A stretch of DNA of 64,000 nt from positions 34,671,235 to 34,735,234 of the forward strand of contig NC_081544.1 in assembly GCF_901000735.1 (NCBI RefSeq). The letters run 5' to 3'. Made by a program: the position numbers and the translations under genes. This document shows, one piece after another, positions 56,178 through 64,000 of this stretch. The notes beneath the pieces are model-generated. The model did no database searches, had not been told where the DNA came from, and was given only the letters and a program-made list of their open reading frames with translations. Each line of letters opens with the position of its first letter. The stretch's first letter is position 1. This DNA comes from Corylus avellana. Taxonomy: Eukaryota > Streptophyta > Magnoliopsida > Fagales > Betulaceae.

Positions 56178-59100
56178 CACAAGCATGATGTCATCTTCTT
56201 TGGCAGGTCTTATGAGACCTCACAATCTATGTTCTCAGTTGTAGATTTTCTCCCTTGGATCCTATTCTCTCTGGTTCTCAGCGGCCCCACATTCAGAGTG
56301 TGGCTTCCTTGAGGGAAGAAGTAAGTTCTACTTGTGTTGGTTGGAGAGAAGAACTAAATTTCCATTGCTTTCGTACTGCATGCTACCGAACTCATTAGAT
56401 GCTTAGTATTTGTGTGCTGAAAAAACGATTGATTAACTTTCAATGGAATACCAATGTGGATATCTTTATGGGTTTTACTCTTGGTATCCTCCACTAGGTA
56501 TCCCATTGGTGTTATGCTAATATCTATCTTCCAGACAATTGCTTTCTTCAACTGTGATATTGGTACACTTGAAACCTTCTTGCTGGTTTATAAGATTGAG
56601 AGTTCATCATTCATATGCTTTGAATGAAGTTAATTTTGTTTTTCAAATGGATAATTTAGCCTTTGGTAGATGCACATAGTAGTATGAAGTTTAAGTTCTA
56701 TACTTCTTATATGATATCTTTTCTTTTTTTAACTCATGTTGCTGGTTGACTTTTTATGGCAATTCAGTATACCTCTACTACTTTGTTTTGATTTCAATTT
56801 TAATTGTACTTGTAAGTGTTATATAATTCGTTCATTTAGAATTTTTTATTGTTGGTGTAATAGCTATGTCAAGCTGATTCTTATGTTTCTTATGCATGTA
56901 AGAAAAATCTGAGTAATTCAAGGATTGGTGTGTCTAGCTGCTGTTGGTTTGAGTAAGTTTCAGCTTGGCTTTTGTTTTAGGTGTATGGTAGGTGAAAAGG
57001 AAGTTGCCAGTATTGTTTAGGGTAGTGAGACTCTATTAGTATGTTAGTTATTAATATCTCAGGAATAATCAAAATGAAGTATGTTATGGCCTTGTTTAAC
57101 CCAACCATTAGTATAGCTTGAGCCACTGTTTCCAACTTTCCATCTGATCCCATAGGCTGGTGTTAGGGTTTAAACTCTGATATTCCTTTTCCCCAAAAGC
57201 CAAAATTTGCTAATGCTTCAAATTGACTTTATGGTCTTAGAAACTAATTGTAGAGCTGATGTTGTAAACTGTCCTCTTATTAGAGCTTGAATGGTATGCA
57301 AGGAAAGCCCCTTTTTTTTCAACAGCTTGGACGTCAGTTTTAACCCATGGCCAAAGAGTTCCCTGCTTCGTGCTTTGTGGCCTGTATAGTAGAGTAAATT
57401 AAAGTAGATTCACATGGTATCCTTTCCTCAATCAAATTACATGCTGAGTATTTTCACTCAATATCTTGTGCTATTTTGCTTTCTTGGAGACATAATTGTC
57501 AACATGTTTCTGCCAATAAGAGCAAAAAATTGTAGTAGCAAGTTGTGAGCCATGTGGCTAGCAGGTGAAGAATGGTTCTAGTTATAATCTTCATCAAATA
57601 ACACTATCAACTTGTTTTCTGTTTGTGGTGGATGTGGTCATGAGGCATCACTCTCAAATATTGTTGATATTCAAATCTTGATTCATGACTGACAGCCAAT
57701 CCTCTTCAACCTCTTTTTTGTGGTGTGTTACATTGAACGAAAGTACTTAGGATGTTGGTGTTACCTAGAGTAAAGCTGTAAGCTCTTTACTAGCATGCAA
57801 GAACTACAGTCTGCAACTATAGATATGACTGGGAATATGGAGTTGAGGGTGATAGTTCTAAGTATTGCATCTCATAGAGGTACAATGGCATAGGGCTGTA
57901 TAATAAATGGAATAGGGGATACTTGAGTTTTTTTGCTTTCAGATTTTGATTTGTTTCTGTTTCTAATATATTTCGGTAATATTGAGTGATTGAGATGGAT
58001 GGCGTCTTTCGCAGATTATTTTATTCCATGTCTATTGACCTGGGGGTTTTCTTTTTATCATTATATCCAGGGAGTGGAGTAGGCAACATTTTGTTTTCAT
58101 GGTTGAATCAGCCTGTGCTGGTTTCATGGAGGAAGATGTGTTAAATGGGTGCCTTTATTGGATTCCTCTGGTGATGGCTTTGGTCTGCCAAGTGTGCAAA
58201 AGTAGCCTTATACCATCTAAAAATCTGTAAATTGTGCTCCTGCAAGAAATGTCTAGAAAGAGTTGAGTTTACAAATATTTCAAATAGTTGCATATTCGTG
58301 TACAGTTTGTGGATACAATCACCATGTCTGTCGGTCTCTCTGTAAAGCACAATACCTTTTTATTTTTTTGATAAGTCTATGTAAAGCACAATCTTGTGTA
58401 AAGTTGACTTTATGTATTAGGCCACAATGTGTAACGGTCTCTTTTGTTGTTTGACTGTATTGGTTCTATCTCTGAGCTTGTAAAAGTTTCGTAGGCCCAT
58501 ACTTGATGTATTGTAACTGATAATGTTTGTTCTTCACGTTAGGAGAGTCAGGGTCGAGCTATTAGTCCATTGTAACATATGGTCACTGTTTCAATTGTAA
58601 TTGGTCATTGTAAAATTTGTACAACCCTGTTTCTGTTGAGGCAATGTCCCTGAAAGCAGAAAGGATTTCAGAGTTATTCTTTAATTGTATTATGTAAACT
58701 GTGAGGATTACTTGGGTTTAGGGTCAGGACTCAGGAGTCGTGTATTGATGCTACAGTATAATAGACTCGGGACCTGAAGATTTTTGGTTGCTTGGCATGG
58801 TGCTGCTCCTTGTGTACCTTTTGTTTTAACCTTTTATATGTATTTCGTTTTATCTGTGAAGCAGTTTCTTTTGTACTAACGGGTTTAGAATTTGTAAGTG
58901 TTCTTGTCCTGTTTGTTTAAATGGGATTTGGAATGTATCCCAATAATGTAAACTGGATCATGTTATTTTAGTAGTTTTGTTAGGACTGCATCATCTTTGA
59001 TGGAGGTGTGCTTGCTCAGCGACTTGCTTCAGTGTGTTTTTCCTGATTGGTACTACTTGCTCAATGAAAGCTTACAAGGTTTTTATTCACAACTTCTTCT

Positions 59101-59700
59101 TTGTTGGAAGCTTCAGTGTCGCTTATCCAGTCTCTTCATCTATCCCCCTCTTTTTGTGGTGTTATTTTGTTAAGAGAATCTTTTTTACTAGAATTTGTTA
59201 CTGAATTAATCTGCCAGTAATGGTGTAATTGAGCTTGGTTATCATTTTGGTTTGGTTTTCGTTGGTGGGTTTTCGGATTTGTTAATTATTTTTAATTTTT
59301 ATTTTGTATGGGAAAGGAGAAAGTTGCATTCCTTATATTGAACTAATTATCCTTACCTATAATGCTATGACTCACATGAGTCACATTGTAGTTGTTGTGC
59401 CTCTTTGGTTACTGTGTTTAGGTTTTGATCTGGTCTATGCTGATTACCACAAAACAAAGGGGGTTTATTTATGGATTTTCTATTCTATTTGCTATCATAC
59501 ATGGGGTGCTCCCTTGGACTTACCGAAAAATAAAAAACAATCCAAGTAATTCTGTGTGTTCAGCAGGTGACTTTTTGATGTGGTTGAAGATGCGTAGTTT
59601 ACTTGATTTTTTGATTGATATGTTGGTTGGGACTAAAAGTTCTTAAATGTATAATTAACTTGTAAGCATTTTACTTTTCAAGCTCTTATCACCATCCTCG
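56178..59700 (+). other. T-rich region downstream of the CFIm68-like gene: 3'UTR and possible 3'UTR intron
   Basis: About 3.5 kb with a clear excess of T over A on the plus strand and no domain-bearing open frame. A strong donor (GAA|GTAAGT, 56321) and a strong acceptor (pyrimidine-rich, ATCCAG, ending 58070) could remove 1750 bp from the 3'UTR. A second acceptor-like CACGTTAG lies near 58543. Poly(A)-site-like words occur around 58600-58700. This is a prediction from sequence signals only. Confidence 0.4.
58337..58392 (-). mobile_element. Very short LINE-like insertion with a 17-bp duplication
   Basis: TCTCTGTAAAGCACAAT (58337-58353) and TCTATGTAAAGCACAAT (58376-58392) flank 22 bp ending in TTTTTTTGATAAG. 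The inverse is CTTATCAAAAAAA, the same tail as at 2383-2395. There is one mismatch between the duplications. Confidence 0.5.
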
Positions 59701-61140
59701 TACAACATATTTCGTGGCTTTTCTGTTGGATTGAATCGTGCTTATAAAAGTGGGAGCCTTTTGTTTTCTCCCCTTTAGTTTTTAAAGGTTGTGGCCATAA
59801 GTAGTAAGATAGGCATAAGTTAAGCATCAAGTGGGGGACAGTTTTCGCCTAAAATCCCCTCAAAACGCGATTTGGTAGTTTTCTCCAACTTGGCCTATAA
59901 AATTGTCCTATAAAATTGTCGTGTGTTTCTTAAACACATGAGAAGTACATTGACAAAATTGTATCGGAAGATGTTTTCAACCATTATATTAGAATACCAG
60001 TACAAGTCTAAAGGGCATTTAAGCCACAAAGAGTAAATGGCGCAAAAGGGTAGACATCAACTTTTGCAACCGTTCTACAAGGGCATGGAGTAAAGTGCAG
60101 GAGAAGTACCAGCTGTGTTTATATATAACTTCTTGTCATTAGGATTAATTTGAAGTTTTTCCGCCAATAATCTCAACTTTTAAACCTTATCTCATATGAT
60201 CAGTGACTAAACTGTTTTCTATATCTTCCACATTTATTTGAGATGTTATTGTTGTTAACGGTTTAAATAGTGCTACGACATTTAACGTGACAACGAATTT
60301 ACTATATATATATAATAACAAATTTATTGTTAAATTTGTGAAATCTAAGGCATTTAAAAAATATTATTGGGATTGACATATTAGTATTTTGGGGTAGTTG
60401 TTAACCTACCCAATTGATAATAAAAGGAGAATAATGTGAAAAATTCAAAGATATGAAATATCTCCGCTCGCCTACTCTTGATACATGGAGTTAAAAGTAA
60501 GATATTTGTAAGCCTACAAAGTTATATAGATAATGTAATTTTTAATACGTTTTGTGCGCATGTCTTTACTTAATGCCAGGTTGAGTAGAGAGAAAGCATT
60601 GATTATCCAATGCAAAGAAATATAATTGATTTCCCTATTACATTTTTTTTTTGTTCCACAGAAATTAAATCCATCGAATGACCAAGAATGTTACAGGACG
60701 GACAGAAATTTCCTGAAATTTGTGTCCTTACAGGATTATTTATATGATTATTAGGATTAAATGCAAATAATAATTATAATATTTCAAATCGTTTGGTCAC
60801 ATTTCATGTAAAAAAAATTCAACTATAAAAGTGAACAAGTATCATATCATATGAATTAATTCAATGATTAAAAGGGGACACAAAAAATAAAAAAATAAAA
60901 ATAAAAATAAAGAAAAGAAGAAACTTTTATTTAGATTTTGTGGAACCACTAGCACAATTTGTAAATACTAATTAACAAAAATGTCATCCTTTGAAATTCA
61001 CATTTCCATTTTTCTTTTATTCGGAAATCTATTCTTTTTTTGATGACGCTTTATCCGGAATTCATTCCATGAATCACCACACAAATTAACGTCTAAGAAA
61101 ATTACAATCAGAGACGCACATCAATCACTACTCTTTACGT
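59700..61140. other. Intergenic AT-rich DNA, no gene seen
   Basis: Long A/T runs and an (AT)n tract near 60304-60314. Nothing with coding potential or clear terminal repeats. Confidence 0.5.
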
Positions 61141-61177
61141 AAGTCTCATATTATTGGCTATGTATCATGTATGCAGC

Positions 61178-61501
61178 TTAGAAGGAGAAGAAGGCAGCAA
61201 CAGCACCGGCCACCACGGCTCCAACGACGCCGACAGCTTTGAGGGAGGTGGCGCCACCAGCAGGCCCAGGACTCGAAGCCTGATCAGCGCTAGGAGGGAA
61301 AGCTTCAACAGACACAGGTTCTCCAACTGGGGCGGCCTCAGCCACTTCTTCACCGCTTGGTCCATCGGAGTTTCCGATGTCGTCCGAGGATGGGCCAGTG
61401 GCAGGAGTAGAGGTGGGGGTGGAGGCTGGGGCTGAAGAAACCAAAGCCAGCCCGGCAATGGCGAAGACAACCAGAAGAAGAACCATAACTTGGCGCGCCA
61501 T
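61178..61501 (-). CDS. Small arabinogalactan-like GPI-anchored protein
   Basis: A single exon of 107 residues. Residues 1-23 are a signal peptide (MARQVMVLLLVVFAIAGLAL). The middle is rich in Ala, Pro, Ser and Thr with SP/TP/AP dipeptides, the sites of arabinogalactan glycosylation. The C-terminus (LKAVGVVGAVVAGAVAAFFS) is a hydrophobic GPI-attachment signal. The layout (short mature backbone between two hydrophobic ends) is that of classical AGPs and of anther-specific BCP1-like proteins. It would act at the plasma membrane or cell wall (inference). The ATG at 61501 is the first in frame; upstream in-frame codons contain no ATG. Confidence 0.8.
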   Translation of the reverse strand: MARQVMVLLLVVFAIAGLALVSSAPASTPTSTPATGPSSDDIGNSDGPSGEEVAEAAPVGEPVSVEAFPPSADQASSPGPAGGATSLKAVGVVGAVVAGAVAAFFSF

Positions 61502-61526
61502 GTTTGGTTTGATCAATCAAACGATC

Positions 61527-61537
61527 GATATATATAG
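61527..61537 (-). promoter_or_regulatory. TATA-like sequence upstream of the AGP-like gene
   Basis: TATATATATC on the minus strand lies only about 26 bp before the ATG, which would leave almost no leader. A second candidate (CATATATCAA, about 61646-61655) would give a more usual leader of roughly 115 nt. Which one is used cannot be told from sequence. Confidence 0.3.
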
Positions 61538-61539
61538 CC

Positions 61540-62600
61540 TTTTGTGAATGTTTTGAAGAAGATAGGCAGGGAATGCAGTAGTTCTCTAGTGTGGTTAATT
61601 AGAGAATCACCGCAGGTGAGGGAGAATGAGGAGGCCGGGAGGGGTTGATATATGGAGGGATATTGCAATTAGGGAAGAATGGTGGGCGTGGAGTGCGGGT
61701 AGGGTCGTTGGTTGCGGAGTACTGTGAGGAAGGCCATGGATGGGTGGGAGAGTTTGTTAATTAAATGCTAATCTCAGTTAAGCTTACGTCATTTTTAGTT
61801 TAAATCGTTGGTTGTCTTGGAGTTGGTGATGCAATTGCTGTTTCTCGTTCACTAGATATTTGGTGCTAATTATTGGGTTGACAATTTTTCATGCCCAACT
61901 AATTAATTCATTATATATGTCTAATTTTATAAGCCTAATTTTCTAATTTTATCATGTGGCAATCCATACCTTATTCATGACTTCTCTAGTTGTTGCCCTT
62001 GGCAAGACCATGGGCTGCCCAATTAGCTATTCTTCGAGTGTAACGAATCTCCCAATGCTTTAATTTGTTAAACACGACCTTTATATCCTTTAGTACTTGC
62101 CCATATTTTCTCCACTTTTGATTATAGCCATTGAGTGTCTTTTGATAAGAAAGACATATCATGTAATTTTAGTGCGAATATAGTTTGGGGTACAACAAAT
62201 CTTTTACAAATTTATATGACTGTCTACATTATATTTATTACGTCAACTATTAAAATATATATTATTGCCTTGCAATTCATCCAGCACATCATATTTATAA
62301 ACTGACGCGACAATCTACACGATACTTATCATGTCAATCATTAAAATATAGATTATTGTGTATGACACTTATTTTATAAAATATGAATTGTCATGCCACA
62401 TGAATTTGTAAGAGTGCATTTGACATTGCGATTTTGTAAATAAAAACTGTGATTTTAAATTAAATCGAAAAAAATGTATTGTTTGAGAGTGTATTTTTTA
62501 AAAAATTAAATTTGAAAAGGAAGAAAAATTTATGGTTTTCAAATCGTATGTATAAGGGTGTATTTTTAAAAACGCACGAGTTTAAAGGCCAAACTATGAT
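61540..62600. other. Upstream DNA of the AGP-like gene and a roughly 91-bp direct duplication
   Basis: 61540-61760 is GA/GT-rich probable promoter. At 62223-62267 and 62314-62358 similar blocks recur about 91 bp apart (TCTACAY...GTCAAYYATTAAAATATA), an old tandem duplication. No gene is supported. Confidence 0.45.
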
Positions 62601-62885
62601 TCAACCGGATTTGGCTTACATGCTGTTATTAAAATAACAGCATGTATGCTGTAGTTTAATCAACGGTCAAGATTGAATTTTTCAAAATATCTCTTCATTT
62701 TCTCTTTCCTATTAAATGCTTCTAAATGTAAGTCAATTTTAAGATTCAATCTAAACCGTTGATTAAATTACAGCATACATGCTGTTATTAAAATAACAGC
62801 ATGTAAGCGAGATCATTCAACCAAGCACTCAACTACATTTTTAAAAATTGATGATGAAACTGTGCGTTTTAAAATCTAAACCAAC
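62410..62885. mobile_element. hAT-like MITE (TTTGACATTGCGATTTTG type) carrying a nested foldback element
   Basis: The left part (from about 62425) contains GACATTGCGATTTTGTAAAT and GTGTATTTTTAAAAACGCAC. The right part resumes after 62822 with CAAGCACTCAACTACATTTT and then GTGCGTTTTAAAATCTAAAC. Removing 62608-62814 and one flanking duplication restores a continuous sequence. Outer ends are approximate and the superfamily is inferred from resemblance. Confidence 0.5.
62608..62814. mobile_element. Foldback element with self-palindromic terminal repeats, 207 bp
   Basis: The two ends are inverted repeats of about 65 bp (GCTTACATGCTGTTATTAAA ... ATCAACGGTC...AAGATTGAAT and its inverse). Each end also contains its own inverted repeat, ACATGCTGTTATT against AATAACAGCATGT, so each terminus can fold alone. 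The word ATTCAACC flanks it at 62599-62606 and 62815-62822. An 8-bp duplication points to hAT; a 9-bp one with a mismatch would point to MULE. Confidence 0.7.
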
Positions 62886-62915
62886 CTTAAGAAGCAGGCT
62901 CACACAACAATCCAC

Positions 62916-62959
62916 GGCCCATACACAGAAGCGGTCCAGAGTCCAGACCCAAACCCTAA
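62916..62959 (+). promoter_or_regulatory. Site II and telo-box motifs upstream of CCT5
   Basis: GGCCCAT (inverse of the site II core TGGGCC) at 62916-62922 and AAACCCTAA at 62951-62959 lie 175-220 bp before the ATG. In plants this pair is common in promoters of translation and growth-linked housekeeping genes (established); use here is inferred. Confidence 0.5.
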
Positions 62960-63133
62960 TAAGGAAGCGGTATAACTAGTACGAGTTAGGGCTTTGAAAA
63001 ACAAAAAACCAGAGGGAGCTAGTGAACCCCTCCACTCTTCTACACAGCGCGCACCTCTCGAAGGTTCTTCAACTTTCACGCTGATCCTCACCACCGTCGC
63101 ACATCGCTCATTTCCATCTTTGGTAGGTGAGAA

Positions 63134-63332
63134 ATGGCGCTGGCGTTCGACGATTTCGGGAGGCCGTTCATAATAATAAGGGAGCAGGAGCAGAAGACGA
63201 GGCTGAGAGGGTTGGATGCGCAGAAGGCCAACATTTCGGCGGGAAAGGCCGTCGCTCGCATTCTCCGCACGTCCCTCGGCCCCAAGGGCATGGACAAGAT
63301 GCTCCAGAGCCCTGACGGCGACGTCACCATCA
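63134..63332 (+). CDS. CCT5: T-complex protein 1 subunit epsilon (CCT5), first exon, truncated by the window end
   Basis: The exon encodes [20 protein letters not shown] and then [40 protein letters not shown] and DGDVTI. The [10 protein letters not shown] segment is the conserved equatorial-domain motif of group II chaperonins, and the N-terminal [11 protein letters not shown](E/D)QKTRLRG is specific to the epsilon subunit. The donor is ATC A|GTATGT at 63333; the next exon would continue with TNDG and lies outside. Family knowledge: one of eight paralogous subunits of the cytosolic TRiC ring, folding actin and tubulin. 63333-64000 is intron 1. About 66 of some 535 residues are visible. Confidence 0.95.
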
Positions 63333-64000
63333 GTATGTCTATCTACGCTCAGTGTTTTTGTTCAATTAGCGAATTTCGAAGTTTTAATTTGCTATTGATG
63401 TTATAGGCACTTGATCTGAATTAGTTGGTTACTTGAGTAGGGAAAATGGCTTGTGTAGATCTATGTATGCGCTATGTGCCATAGCAACTAGTCAGTGAGG
63501 AAGTGATGTGTGCTTTAGTGTCATTTCCTACGATTATTTGAGGGTATAGGTCCATAGTTGAGGGATTTGATTTGGATGGAACCGGGCTGGAGCAGAAGAT
63601 TTAAGTGGTTCCTCTAATTTTCTGTCGAGGTTTGAGCTTCTAGGGTCCCTTCTGTTATCACCTTTTCCTCTGGATACTGGGAATAACCCTTTTTGAACAA
63701 TATTCTGAAGAAAATGCTCTTTTTTTGTTTGTTTTTGTTTTTGGGTAAAATCATTTCCAAGTGAAATCCCTGAATGAAGACTGCTAAGTCTTCATGAATC
63801 CGCAAGAGACCACTAAGGGTGTCCCTCTAGGGTTTTGGTTTGAGGGTGTGCCCTCTAGACTACTGCTATCCTTTGTTCTGTTGGTGTTTTGATTTTATTG
63901 CGTCGCCTGCATTAGGAAGTAGAAATGAGAAGATTTCAGTAATTTTTTTAATCTTTTAATCTATTTATTTATTTTGTTTTGGGTGTCTCTTACCTGTTAT
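63333..64000 (+). other. CCT5: Intron 1 of CCT5 (continues beyond the window)
   Basis: Starts GTATGT, T-rich, with no acceptor that restores the CCT frame before the window ends. Confidence 0.75.

Noticed and set aside
1..64000. CRISPR arrays, operons, prophage or bacterial systems
   Set aside because: No regularly spaced repeats and no compact co-directional gene blocks; the intron-bearing plant genes exclude a prokaryotic origin.
1..64000. tRNA or rRNA genes
   Set aside because: No convincing B-box (GGTTCGANNCC) with a matching A-box and no rRNA-like conserved blocks were seen on reading both strands; a covariance-model search could still find one.

Overview
The window is nuclear DNA of a flowering plant, almost certainly a eudicot and probably a woody one (the woody habit is inference). 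The evidence is multi-exon genes with GT-AG introns, T-rich introns, AT-rich intergenic DNA full of MITE-like elements and microsatellites, and plant-specific families: a KDEL-tailed cysteine protease, a terminal-ear1-like Mei2 protein, and an arabinogalactan-type peptide. No viral, bacterial or organellar block, rRNA, tRNA or CRISPR array was seen.

Layout. 1-596: last exon of an unidentified + strand gene. 3475-4993 (+): vignain/CEP-type papain-like protease ending in KDEL. 12201-14726 (-): terminal ear1-like RNA-binding protein. 21241-24998 (-): D-cysteine desulfhydrase 2-like PLP enzyme, complete in splice structure but with an in-frame stop at codon 276. 26285-32118 (+): SDA1 ribosome-biogenesis factor, 15 exons. 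33582-40667 (-): PH-domain oxysterol-binding-protein-related protein, 8 exons. 45075-50654 (+): actin-related protein 3, 9 exons. 54225-56177 (+): CPSF6/CFIm68-like RRM protein with an intronless coding region. 61178-61501 (-): small GPI-anchored arabinogalactan-like protein. 63134-end (+): first exon of chaperonin CCT5/TCP-1 epsilon, cut by the window edge. All multi-exon models were built by hand. For the eight complete genes, the exon lengths sum to a multiple of three (359, 673, 452, 816, 803, 428, 650 and 107 residues).

The genes are unrelated housekeeping or developmental genes and form no operon or cluster. The desulfhydrase and SDA1 genes are divergent across about 1.3 kb. SDA1 and the OSBP-related gene converge.

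The intergenic space carries the most structure. There are three long-terminal-inverted-repeat elements with 9-bp target duplications (Mutator-like non-autonomous type), one of them inserted into an older hAT-like MITE. There is a foldback element whose ends are themselves palindromes. Three very short T-tailed insertions flanked by 16-20-bp duplications look like extremely 5'-truncated LINE copies. I found no convincing undescribed biological system. The best leads are the broken desulfhydrase, the nested MITEs, the micro-LINE scars and a possible 3'UTR intron in the CFIm68-like gene.
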